From an uncultured Prevotella sp. (GTDB lineage: Bacteria; Bacteroidota; Bacteroidia; Bacteroidales; Bacteroidaceae), in contig CAJMAO010000001.1 of NCBI GenBank assembly GCA_905211345.1, forward strand, positions 24,492-88,491: a stretch of DNA of 64,000 bases, read 5' to 3'. Made by a program: the position numbers and the translations under genes. The notes beneath the pieces were generated by a model that was not told where the DNA came from, did not search any database, and saw nothing but the letters and a program-made list of their open reading frames with translations. This document shows, one piece after another, positions 42,591-50,220 of this stretch (position 1 is the stretch's first letter; each line of letters opens with the position of its first letter).

Positions 42591-44363
42591 TCAATCGCAC
42601 ACGGGACGGACACATAAGCCGATGTAACGAAATCTTCCATAAACACTTTCACCACCGCCGAAGGCAATATCAAACGCATAACTGTCTGCGTTTACAAAGT
42701 CTCCGTATGATGCCGATGACGGTGTTGACGTCCAGTAATAACCAAGTGTCGGCTCATAATAGTTTTCATAATAATCGCCGTTGTTATTCCCGTACCCGTA
42801 AAGATAATCTCCATAATTTTCGTTACTCCATTCTATGTAGGAACTATCGTATTTATGGTTCGGGTCGTCATTCCTTTTTTCCGTTTCAGGCAGGAATATA
42901 GACTTGCCGTTCGGGCCGGTAACTACGTAACCGTCAACGCCGTTATAGGTTTTCTGCGTCCAAGTACATTCCTTGCGCAGTTCTTCGGCCTCGGCCTTGG
43001 TTGGCAGACGCCAATTACCGCCCCATTTGGCACGGGCTACGTCATATTGCTTGTTTTTGCTTATGTCGTCAAACGGCATACCGTATGTCAGGCTGTTGGC
43101 CTCAATATATTCGCCCTTCGGCTCAAGCTCGCCCCATGCGTAATAGTTGCCTGTCTCCATAGGCCGCACGGCACCTACGTTGTAAGCCGCCCATTTAGTG
43201 CCGCTTGGCAGACCTAAGTCAACTGCGCCCTTCTGTTCAATCTGCTCTACAAGATACGGCGTGGTGAACTGCATCACTTTGCCGTAAACATACCTGTCAT
43301 CATCATAATAAGACGTCGCCCTTACCCTGATGTAAGCCTTGTAATAATAAGTGGTGCCGTCGTCAAGATTGGTCAAGCCAGATGAAAAACCATCGTCAGT
43401 GCCGTTATAATCAACGACATGTCTCTCGCCGCTATCGACATTGCTCTTGTCCTTCGACACTATAAATCCGTACTCACAGTTCTGCGTCACGCTGGCAAGG
43501 TCGCCCATGTCAACGGTTGCGTTAAGCGTTGCCGACGTGGCCTTTACGTCTGCCGCCTCGCCCGTCACCAACTCTACATTTACCGATTTTATCTCTCTTA
43601 TTTCTCCGTAAATGTTCTTGCCGCCGATGCTTACGTAAGCCCTGTAATACCAAGTGGTAAGTCCGTCAACCCGGCTTAAGTCCGCGCTGAATTCCGCGCC
43701 GTCAAAGTCGTAGGCCGTAACGCCGCGGGAAAGGCTGTCGCGCACAAGCGTGCCGTCGCCGTTGAGCTTGTGGTAATAAATAAAACCGCAAAGCATGTCG
43801 CCGTCATAATCTCCGTCCATATCAACAGTGGCGTGCAGCCGGGCATTGAAATAAAAGTCAGGGAGCTGCTGCCTGTCGGTAATGTCGCCTGTGGCCACGC
43901 GCACCCGCCTTGCCGGGTCGTGCGTTGTAAAGCTCTTTACGCCGCCGTAATGATAATTGCCGTCAACGTAAACGTATGACCTGTAATGGTAAGTAGTGGC
44001 CGCCCGCAGTCCAGTCAACTCCACTTCATACCTGTTGCCGCTGACGTTGTTGGTAGTCCGGTAGTCGCATTTGTCGTATGTCAGCGTGCTTTCGTCATCA
44101 TATTCGTCGGAATACACAACGCCTATACGGTAATCGTTGCCAAGCAGTTTCTCGGCGTTCACCGAGCACAGGGTCGTACCCGTAGTGTATGAAATATCCT
44201 TCACGTCGCCTGTGGCTACAAAGTCGTTAGGGCCAAGGTTGCCGTAACTCGTGCCAGTCTGCGTAGGTTCATAGCCTAAGTCATCATCGTCGCTGCACGA
44301 ACTAAACGCGAAAAGTTGCAAGATGCAGAAAAATAAAATCGCCTTACTAATATGTATCTTCAT
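42591..44363 (-). CDS. Surface lipoprotein with FN3-like repeats and Fib_succ_major domain
   Basis: A 590-residue lipoprotein. The lipobox is FAFSSCSDDDD, with acidic residues suited to surface export. Three to four fibronectin-III-like repeats follow ('YEVELTGLRAATTYHYRSYV', 'GLTTWYYRAYVSIGGKNIYGE', 'LDDGTTYYYKAYIRV'). The C-terminal about 190 residues are a Fib_succ_major-type domain (VDLGLPSGTKWAAYNVGAV, WGGNWRLPTKAEAEEL, WTSTPSS, GLCVRPV). The whole suggests a surface binding protein with unknown ligand. The ATG at 44363 is preferred, since the upstream part of the frame would put a non-signal segment first. An RNA-like leader with a terminator lies just upstream (44443-44480). Confidence 0.85.
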   Translation of the reverse strand: MKIHISKAILFFCILQLFAFSSCSDDDDLGYEPTQTGTSYGNLGPNDFVATGDVKDISYTTGTTLCSVNAEKLLGNDYRIGVVYSDEYDDESTLTYDKCDYRTTNNVSGNRYEVELTGLRAATTYHYRSYVYVDGNYHYGGVKSFTTHDPARRVRVATGDITDRQQLPDFYFNARLHATVDMDGDYDGDMLCGFIYYHKLNGDGTLVRDSLSRGVTAYDFDGAEFSADLSRVDGLTTWYYRAYVSIGGKNIYGEIREIKSVNVELVTGEAADVKATSATLNATVDMGDLASVTQNCEYGFIVSKDKSNVDSGERHVVDYNGTDDGFSSGLTNLDDGTTYYYKAYIRVRATSYYDDDRYVYGKVMQFTTPYLVEQIEQKGAVDLGLPSGTKWAAYNVGAVRPMETGNYYAWGELEPKGEYIEANSLTYGMPFDDISKNKQYDVARAKWGGNWRLPTKAEAEELRKECTWTQKTYNGVDGYVVTGPNGKSIFLPETEKRNDDPNHKYDSSYIEWSNENYGDYLYGYGNNNGDYYENYYEPTLGYYWTSTPSSASYGDFVNADSYAFDIAFGGGESVYGRFRYIGLCVRPVCD

Positions 44364-44442
44364 ATCTTGAAGCTGTAATATCCGGCAAACTCCCCGACCG
44401 AACGAATTTGTAAAAAATTTGATTGCCGCGTATATATACAAA

Positions 44443-44480
44443 AAGCGTGGGAGTTCTCACCTGTCACCCGTCCCACACTT
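44443..44480 (-). terminator. Terminator hairpin upstream of the lipoprotein gene
   Basis: Reading leftward, AAGTGTGGGA (44480-44471) pairs with TCCCACGCTT (44452-44443) including one G-U pair, followed by T residues. It lies 80 nt before the lipoprotein start, so it either ends a separate RNA from the right or attenuates the lipoprotein gene. Confidence 0.6.
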
Positions 44481-44720
44481 CGAGGCCTTCGCATTGCCCA
44501 GTCTGATAGAACGAGCAACGCAGAAGCCCACGCCGATATGTATATATACCCATAAAGCACACTTGCCTGAGACAAATGCGCATGATAAGGGCTGTATAAA
44601 ACATATCCCCGAGGACATCTACCGTTGCCTTGTTCTTGGCCAGACTTGGAAAGTTGCGAATTTGTGCAAAAGGACACAAAAGACATTCATTATCAAGGAT
44701 TTACAAACGTGTTTCAGTTT
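44450..44720 (-). ncRNA. Possible non-coding RNA or attenuating leader
   Basis: About 270 nt without a convincing gene ends at the hairpin 44443-44480. Reading leftward it contains GGCGTGGGC, which could pair with the CCCACGC arm of the terminator as an alternative structure, and GGGATATG / CATATC-like strings. A weak promoter-like pair (TTTG, 18 nt, TGTCTTTTG) is near 44662-44705. The integrative element to the right may have separated it from a better promoter at 50100-50107. This is inference from layout. Confidence 0.4.
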
Positions 44721-44734
44721 GGTACACGAGAAAA

Positions 44735-44753
44735 AAGAACGAGAAAAAAGAAC
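44735..44753. other. Left att-like repeat of the 5.2-kb integrative element
   Basis: AAGAACGAGAAAAAAGAAC matches AAGAACAAGAAAAAAGAAC at 49915-49933 with one mismatch in 19. A partial extra copy (CGAGAAAAAAGAAC) lies just to the left at 44727-44740. The repeat stands 34 nt before the integrase start, as expected of an attachment site. Confidence 0.6.
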
Positions 44754-44787
44754 GGTTTAAGTGTGAAATCTTTTAGCTTTTAGTCAA

Positions 44788-46389
44788 ATGAAAAAGTTAA
44801 ATAATGTTAGTCTTAACTTTAATCTGCGTGAGCCAAAAGGCAAGAAACAGACACAGCTATATGCAGTTGTAAGAGCTGACGGGAAGCAATACAAGATACC
44901 ACTACAATGCAAGATAGAGCCGTGGCTGTGGGATGAACGGAAACAACAACCTGTGCTAACAAGTGGAAATGAAAATATATTACGTATAATTAACATCGTT
45001 TCACGCCTAAAAGTTGGATTTTTGGAGAAAGTTTGCTACGGTTGCAGCAAGAATATAATTTTAGAACTTAAACAAGAAATAAACGAGATGGCAAACCCAC
45101 AGAACTTAAGGTCAAGTGTAACGCGAACACCCAAGGCAACAACCTTGCTAAAACGTGCATTTGACCTCTATTATGCAGAGAAGCCAGCCAAGGAGAGCAC
45201 TATTATCGAAACACGCAAGTTGCTAACGAGCTATGCCGAGTATTGCAAAGCAATAGGCAAAGACAAGATGAGTATGCTATCACAACGAGGCTTGAACGAG
45301 TACCGTGACTACCTAGTGAAGCAACGGAATGAGCGAGAAAAACAAGGCTGCAAAGTCCGTTCATCGAATTTAAGGATAAATGCAAAATGCGAGCTGATTG
45401 CCCGTTTGATTAACTTCATGGGGACGCACACGACCTTTGACCGTTACAACCTGCAATTCGTCAAATACAAGCAACTCCACGAGTTTAAGGCCAAGGGCGA
45501 ACAAAAGATGCGCAGACCGCTTACGCATGACGAGATGCAAGCAATTAAGGAGTGTACGGGGCTTACGGCTCGTGAAGCCGAATATAGAGGGCTGTTTGTC
45601 ATGCAGTGCTCTTGTGGTTGCCGTACAAGTGACTTATGGAGAATATTTGACAAAACACAGCAAGAGTATTACACCAAAGACGGGCAAGAGGCTTTTGTTA
45701 TAAACACAAAAAAAGAGAGCATAAAGGCCGTTATAATACTAACACCACTTATTCGAGGAATGCAGGAAAAATACAAGCATGGCTGGCGTGTATGTATTTC
45801 AAGCTACAACAAAGCCCTCAAACGTATATTTTGCAAGGCAGGTCTCAATCAAATAGAGCACTACATGGACGCACACGGGGTGGCGCATCATGACAAGTTA
45901 TGCGATATTATAGCCTCCCATTTCGGACGCTACACATTCATTAAAGACTGTTTTCAAAAAGGGCTTACGGCGAGCGAAATAAAGGACTTGACGGGGCACG
46001 CCAGCGAAGCCATGATTAATGAGGTTTACTTAATAATAACAGGTAAAGACAAGGCGAAGTATGTGTTTAAGGCACTGGAACGAGTGAACGACAAGCCCCA
46101 AAACAATGATGCAGCAAATGAGCAACAGCAACCGCAGCAAAGTACCGCATTAACGGATTATGTGCTGCATTGTCGCGACATATTGTCGTGGCTTGGTGAG
46201 CCGCGCGAGAACTACGCCGACATCCGCGACCCACGGGGGCTTGCACGCTTAATTGCGACCCGTTACGAAGTCCCATTGGCAAATATGGGATGGGATGTTG
46301 AGGCTATAGAACGACTATATAAGGACGATGATACAGAGGGTTACAAACGTTTGAAAGCAGATATTAAGCGGTTGAGGCTAAATTTATAG
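44788..46389 (+). CDS. Tyrosine recombinase of the 5.2-kb element
   Basis: A 533-residue phage-type integrase with a phage_int_SAM-like N-terminal part (about 110-225). The catalytic domain covers about 245-425: R279 in CGCRTSDLW, lysine in NTKKES (about 308), H378 and R381 in ASHFGRYTF, H404 in LTGHASEA and Y414 in NEVYL. The HxxR box reads HFGR. A C-terminal extension of about 100 residues with a Gln-rich stretch (QQQPQQS) follows the catalytic domain. It is the left-most gene of the element, beside the att-like repeat. It ends 2 nt from the convergent serine recombinase. Confidence 0.88.
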   Translation: MKKLNNVSLNFNLREPKGKKQTQLYAVVRADGKQYKIPLQCKIEPWLWDERKQQPVLTSGNENILRIINIVSRLKVGFLEKVCYGCSKNIILELKQEINEMANPQNLRSSVTRTPKATTLLKRAFDLYYAEKPAKESTIIETRKLLTSYAEYCKAIGKDKMSMLSQRGLNEYRDYLVKQRNEREKQGCKVRSSNLRINAKCELIARLINFMGTHTTFDRYNLQFVKYKQLHEFKAKGEQKMRRPLTHDEMQAIKECTGLTAREAEYRGLFVMQCSCGCRTSDLWRIFDKTQQEYYTKDGQEAFVINTKKESIKAVIILTPLIRGMQEKYKHGWRVCISSYNKALKRIFCKAGLNQIEHYMDAHGVAHHDKLCDIIASHFGRYTFIKDCFQKGLTASEIKDLTGHASEAMINEVYLIITGKDKAKYVFKALERVNDKPQNNDAANEQQQPQQSTALTDYVLHCRDILSWLGEPRENYADIRDPRGLARLIATRYEVPLANMGWDVEAIERLYKDDDTEGYKRLKADIKRLRLNL

Positions 46390-46391
46390 CC

Positions 46392-47039
46392 TCAACCCAC
46401 AAACTCTTTCTTAACGCGTTTAATTGTCGATATGCTGCATTTAGTGCCTTTTTGGCTACAAATGGCAAACGTTTCGGAAATGGAAAGACCTTTACGCAAA
46501 CACTTGATAACGTCCTTGTATTCATTGGCCTTTTGTTCGCGGCTCTTGCAACTGCCTACTTTGCGCCCCATTTTTACGCCTTTGGAGATAGCTAAAGCGC
46601 GGCCACTGTTAAGGCGAAACTTTATGTTTTCCCTTTCTAATTGTGCAACCATTCCAAGACAAGCAATAAGCACACTTGTAATTGGAGATATTTGGCCATC
46701 TGCATTAAGGAGTGTCATATTTTCCTTTTGGAAAAATACGTTTACATGATTGTCCGAACAATATTTAACTGTTTCTTGTACTTCTAACACATTACGGCCT
46801 AAACGACTTAATTCACTAATTAACAATATGTTCACATCATTATTTATACAGTAATCCAAACACGCCGTAAGCACAGCACGTTCCTCATTGCGTTTTGCGC
46901 CGCTTATGTGTTCTTGGAATGTATTTACAACCTCCATATTATTGGCATGTGCATACTTTTGCAAATCACATACTTGCCTATCTGTTGTTTGCCTTTCGCT
47001 CAAAGATGAGACCCGAGCATATATTACCGCTTTCATCAT
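46392..47039 (-). CDS. Serine recombinase (resolvase/invertase family)
   Basis: A 215-residue small serine recombinase. Nucleophilic serine is in IYARVSSLSERQ (residue 11 or 12); the conserved LLISELSRLGRNVLEVQE and the long E helix (LIACLGMVAQLERENIKFRL) follow. The C-terminal HTH is about residues 165-215 (LSISETFAICSQKGTKCSIS). It faces the tyrosine integrase end to end. It may resolve multimers of the excised or replicating element, or invert a segment. The promoter TATCTTTG is at 47065-47072. A 15-bp direct repeat pair nearby (47105-47119, 47206-47220) may be its site. Confidence 0.88.
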   Translation of the reverse strand: MMKAVIYARVSSLSERQTTDRQVCDLQKYAHANNMEVVNTFQEHISGAKRNEERAVLTACLDYCINNDVNILLISELSRLGRNVLEVQETVKYCSDNHVNVFFQKENMTLLNADGQISPITSVLIACLGMVAQLERENIKFRLNSGRALAISKGVKMGRKVGSCKSREQKANEYKDVIKCLRKGLSISETFAICSQKGTKCSISTIKRVKKEFVG

Positions 47040-47064
47040 AACTTCATCAGGTTTAATTCTGATG

Positions 47065-47072
47065 CAAAGATA
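47065..47072 (-). promoter_or_regulatory. -7 element TATCTTTG of the serine recombinase gene
   Basis: Reading leftward, TATCTTTG lies 25 nt upstream of the start. The leader contains the inverted repeat ATCAG-GTTTAATT-CTGAT (46-63 in the 47,000 block), a possible operator. Confidence 0.6.
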
Positions 47073-47104
47073 CGGATTATTTTGTTTACAACCAAATAAT
47101 ACGT

Positions 47105-47220
47105 AGATTTATTTGAACCTTAAATATAGATTTAACATCCTCTAGCATACAATAATTCAAAGAATATTATGAGATATGTTTTAAGAGGCTCAAAACACTG
47201 TTGTCAGATTTATTTGAACC
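47105..47220. repeat. 15-bp direct repeats AGATTTATTTGAACC
   Basis: Exact copies occur at 47105-47119 and 47206-47220, 101 bp apart, just upstream of the serine recombinase promoter. The arrangement resembles spaced sub-sites of a res site, but there is no obvious internal dyad. Confidence 0.5.
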
Positions 47221-47315
47221 AACATGTTTTTTGCGCCAACTCTGCACGTATAGTAAGCGATAAAAAAGGCATTATCTGTCGGAACGCAATGTAATATAGG
47301 CTTTTATCTTCACGT

Positions 47316-48218
47316 CTACGGCTTTTTGAAAACAAAAAAATAAGAATGGTATTTACGGGCGTGTCTTTGCTTGCTTCCCCTTGCAAACAAATATTTTGTA
47401 CGGGCGACCAAAATAAAAATGTCTTCGAGGGTGAAACCGCATTTAACGGCTTTATTGTGGACATAATTACTTACCCAGACCTGCCCGTTAGGGCCGCATA
47501 CGTCCATGGTCTTGACTACAAGGAAACCTCCGTTTGCCAATTTCTCATGCGCCAGCCCAATCATATAGTCGTTGGCCTTGTACAACTCATCCACAGTCTG
47601 AAAACAGTCAAATCTGTCAACAAGTTTTGACTTCAAGTTGCACTTGGCGTTGGAATTTACTATGAAGGGCAAATCCACGACTACGGAGTGCAAAGCCCCT
47701 TGCACTATGTCTGCGGCCTTGCACAACGGCAAAACGCCTTCAACTTGTGGATGCCTGTCAAACTTTAATTCGGGCTTTTCAATCTCCTTGTAGAAATTGC
47801 CGACTGAATATGTAAGGTCGCAGTCAAAAGTGTCTTTCCTTATGTACAAACGCAGTATATTGCACAATATTTCGTCCTGGCTGTCACTGACGGACTTGAT
47901 TACCGTCGATGGTTTTGTAATGTCAAACATTGATACTTTTTCAGTAGCATATTCTGATACGGAAAGGTCACTGTTAAGGTATTTCCGCACGGTGTTGACT
48001 GAACACCCCGACATATCTGCTATTTGCCGCAATGTCATGTTTGGATGCTCTCTTTTGGCTTTCAGTATCTTTTGCATGAGGCTTATTCTAGCATCCAACC
48101 TCCTGTCTATATTGTTGACCCGTATGTATTTGCGCACGGCCGCTTCTGTAACTCCACATTTGGCTGCGTTTTCCTTTACTGATATGCTAGGGTCATATCT
48201 TAATTTTAGCAAGCTCAT
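47316..48218 (-). CDS. HTH protein fused to a DNA-methyltransferase-like domain
   Basis: A 300-residue protein. Two helix-turn-helix units at about 14-38 (KENAAKCGVTEAAVRKYIRV) and 60-83 (MTLRQIADMSGCSVNTVRKY) precede a domain like the DNA-methylase proteins of Bacteroidota elements. Their conserved 'CDLTYSVGNFYK', 'LPLCKAADIVQGALHSVVVD' and C-terminal 'QRHARKYHSYFFVF' are present. The motif IV usually DPPF in this family is DLPF here (182-185). LANGGFLVVKTMD (about 227-239) matches the next strand. It may be an altered methylase or a DNA-binding regulator derived from one. It is divergent from the Rep operon. Confidence 0.65.
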   Translation of the reverse strand: MSLLKLRYDPSISVKENAAKCGVTEAAVRKYIRVNNIDRRLDARISLMQKILKAKREHPNMTLRQIADMSGCSVNTVRKYLNSDLSVSEYATEKVSMFDITKPSTVIKSVSDSQDEILCNILRLYIRKDTFDCDLTYSVGNFYKEIEKPELKFDRHPQVEGVLPLCKAADIVQGALHSVVVDLPFIVNSNAKCNLKSKLVDRFDCFQTVDELYKANDYMIGLAHEKLANGGFLVVKTMDVCGPNGQVWVSNYVHNKAVKCGFTLEDIFILVARTKYLFARGSKQRHARKYHSYFFVFKKP

Positions 48219-48243
48219 GTATAAGTCAAATTGAAAACAGCCG

Positions 48244-48273
48244 TAAAGATAATAAATCAGGATGAAACCACAA
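48244..48273 (-). promoter_or_regulatory. Promoter-like TTG-N19-TATCTTTA for the HTH-methylase gene
   Basis: Reading leftward, TTG is followed after 19 nt by TATCTTTA, one base off TAnnTTTG, about 26 nt before the start at 48218. Confidence 0.45.
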
Positions 48274-48490
48274 CAGTTCCAGTAATATTTTGTAGCTGCA
48301 AAAATTAAGTGGTATACCCCTATGAAACCTTGCAGCCAATTATGCCAACAAAGTAGGCTTAGCAGGCAATAATCGGATAGAAAAATATTCTGGCAGACAA
48401 TTCTTCCGAAAAAAAGATACCTACTATTGGTACTTTTTCAACTATTTATACTATTTATTTATATGAAATAATAATGTAAATATAAATAAA

Positions 48491-48730
48491 ATGACTGACA
48501 ATAAAAGATTTAAGAGACAAAGCCGTGAAATGCCGCAGGTCGTAAAAGACAAAATTGCTGCTAAATTACGTGGCAGGAAATTATCTGATGAAACGAAAAA
48601 AAGAATTGCGGACGGTCAGCGCAGGGCGTGGGCACAAATACCACAGAAACAAGATGCCAGCACCTTATGGCCGACAGATAATAATAACGATAAAGACAAC
48701 AATGAATTATGCCACGAAAAAAAAGAATAA
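48491..48730 (+). CDS. Small NUMOD3-like DNA-binding protein
   Basis: A 79-residue basic protein. Residues about 17-47 (VKDKIAAKLRGRKLSDETKK, then RIADGQRRAW) match the NUMOD3 motif, a minor-groove DNA-binding module normally attached to homing endonucleases. No nuclease domain is present. Residues 55-79 are Asn/Asp-rich and poorly ordered. The last 22 nt overlap the start of the Rep gene in another frame, so the two are translationally coupled. It likely helps Rep bind its origin; that is inference from coupling. Confidence 0.7.
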   Translation: MTDNKRFKRQSREMPQVVKDKIAAKLRGRKLSDETKKRIADGQRRAWAQIPQKQDASTLWPTDNNNDKDNNELCHEKKE

Positions 48731-49656
48731 GCCTCAACGTTGATAAGTTGAGGTTGTGTTACAAGCAACCTGAAGGGTTGTTTGAGGACATGGCGCAACA
48801 TAGTACAGGCGATTATGTGCAAATGAATGATTATGCCTTGCATATAATAGATGACGGCAGAGGGCAAAGGGGAACAGAAACTCCTACCAAAGTAATTGTG
48901 AACGTGTTAACTTCTGACAGCATATTACTAGGGACATTTACCTTCAATAAAACTGCCAAATATAACGGCCTATGTTTTTTTCGTTATGAAAACAAGGCAC
49001 TTTACCTGTGCATGGGATATGCGCCCGATAGACCGCCGCGCAAATACAATGCAATAGATTACCTTCCTTATGTAGCCGACGATTTAGGCTTACAGCTCAA
49101 TAATGTAACAGAGCTTGAAATTGCAGCTGACGTGAACAAGAACCCCGTGCCACTCATCCGCAAACTCATCAAATGTGATGAAGGTTTTGACATGGTTGTC
49201 AACGGGAAACGCGTGCCCGATAACATGCGTGAAATAGAATGTTACGGGGAATATTTTACGAGGTCGAGGGCTAAGTTGTGCCGAACTCCGTCGCTATATT
49301 TCGGTCAGAAATATACGGACTTGAAATTGAGGATATACAACAAGTCGAAGGAGATACGGGACAACAATGGCTGCAAGGATTACATAACGGAATGGGACGA
49401 TTTCGGCAAGCAATCCATTTACCGTATGGAGGTTAGGATGTGCAACGACGACGTGAACAAATGGCAGAAACATATAGCTGAAAACGGCAGCTACTTATCG
49501 GAGTGGCAGGGTACTGACAAGATGGTTTGTTTGCTCGGGTTGGACGAATATAAACGCGCCTTATGGGAATACAGCGCAAACAGGCTTGTATACTGGAGGG
49601 ACAAAGCCACGGGCAAGAAAATAATAACATTGTATGATATAGCTCAAACGTGTTAA
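48709..49656 (+). CDS. Replication initiator (Rep_trans-like)
   Basis: A 315-residue protein resembling initiators of the Rep_trans (PF02486) class used by small rolling-circle plasmids and integrative elements. The recognisable part is the strand pair 'DLKLRIYNKSKEIRDN' and 'SIYRMEVRMCNDDVNKW' at about residues 204-250, the conserved YNK-E...R-E-R core. The start MPRKKRISLNVDKLRLCYKQ is usual for the class. The nicking tyrosine was not identified with certainty. It lies at the right side of the element, with hairpins beyond it at 49662-49700 and 49819-49845, the second a possible origin or terminator. Confidence 0.65.
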   Translation: MPRKKRISLNVDKLRLCYKQPEGLFEDMAQHSTGDYVQMNDYALHIIDDGRGQRGTETPTKVIVNVLTSDSILLGTFTFNKTAKYNGLCFFRYENKALYLCMGYAPDRPPRKYNAIDYLPYVADDLGLQLNNVTELEIAADVNKNPVPLIRKLIKCDEGFDMVVNGKRVPDNMREIECYGEYFTRSRAKLCRTPSLYFGQKYTDLKLRIYNKSKEIRDNNGCKDYITEWDDFGKQSIYRMEVRMCNDDVNKWQKHIAENGSYLSEWQGTDKMVCLLGLDEYKRALWEYSANRLVYWRDKATGKKIITLYDIAQTC

Positions 49657-49661
49657 TAAAT

Positions 49662-49700
49662 GCCCCACGGAGCCATTTGCTTGCGCCCTGTGGGCTTTTC
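49662..49700 (+). terminator. Terminator after the Rep gene
   Basis: GCCCCACGG-type and CCTGTGGGC arms pair (core GCCCAC/GTGGGC with a bulge), followed by TTTTCTTTT just past the Rep stop. Confidence 0.55.
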
Positions 49701-49818
49701 TTTTCAGTCGTGGCAAGTTTATCAGTAAAAACAGGACAACGCCTCATGTCGCATTAAAACAGCACTGGTGACTATATAGCCAGCACCCACGCCAGCACTT
49801 GAAAATCATACTGAAACA

Positions 49819-49849
49819 TCCCTAAACAAAGGATTTCTAGGGATTTTTT
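49819..49849 (+). terminator. Hairpin ATCCCTA/TAGGGAT with T run
   Basis: ATCCCTA and TAGGGAT pair around about 12 nt and are followed by TTTTTT. It is probably a second terminator near the right end of the element; a double-strand origin hairpin is an alternative. Confidence 0.55.
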
Positions 49850-49914
49850 CAAGACATGGAATGTTAATAAAAATCAATACATTTCCCTATTAAAATTATA
49901 ACTTCTATCTTTGT

Positions 49915-49933
49915 AAGAACAAGAAAAAAGAAC
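49915..49933. other. Right att-like repeat of the 5.2-kb integrative element
   Basis: AAGAACAAGAAAAAAGAAC differs by one base from 44735-44753. The segment between the two (about 5.2 kb) holds exactly the recombinase-to-Rep gene set, supporting these as the element ends. A TATCTTTG lies just inside (49906-49913). Confidence 0.6.
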
Positions 49934-50099
49934 AAATTATCACTATATGTACAAGTCGCTTAAATTCAGTGGGTTACGTAAAATACCTGAAATTTGCGAA
50001 GTTTCGAAGTGTCAAGCACAAAGCGTCAAGTAAACGCCTTTTCCATATATAGAATCCCACACACCGCCGCTTTCGTGGCTTCCGTGTGAGGAAACTGTG

Positions 50100-50107
50100 C
50101 AAAAATA
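50100..50107 (-). promoter_or_regulatory. Leftward -7 element TATTTTTG facing the element
   Basis: Reading leftward, TATTTTTG, with a TTTG about 20 nt upstream, starts a transcript toward the element end with no gene in between. A hairpin (CCTCACACGG against GTGTGTGGG-like arms, about 50054-50093) follows at once. It may originally have driven the RNA-like region now on the far side of the element. The 28-codon rightward frame 49947-50033 in this stretch is not convincing. Confidence 0.5.
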
Positions 50108-50146
50108 AGAAAAGTTATTACAAATAGCAAATGTTGATGAAAAAAA

Positions 50147-50183
50147 CTTTGGAAACAGTGCAAATTACGCTGTTTCCAAAGTC
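50147..50183 (-). terminator. Terminator of the TPR-protein gene
   Basis: CTTTGGAAACAG and CTGTTTCCAAAG form a perfect stem around TGCAAATTACG. Reading leftward a run of seven T follows. Confidence 0.85.
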
Positions 50184-50220
50184 TTAATATTTATAATAAA
50201 AAGTCAGCTGCCGATACTGA

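Noticed and set aside
44419..44760. Rightward frame of about 113 codons in the region left of the 5.2-kb element
   Set aside because: It crosses the terminator hairpin, has no family resemblance and runs through the att-like repeat; the region reads better as RNA-like on the other strand.
49947..50033. 28-codon rightward frame right of the 5.2-kb element
   Set aside because: Very short, no recognisable product, not conserved as far as I can judge.
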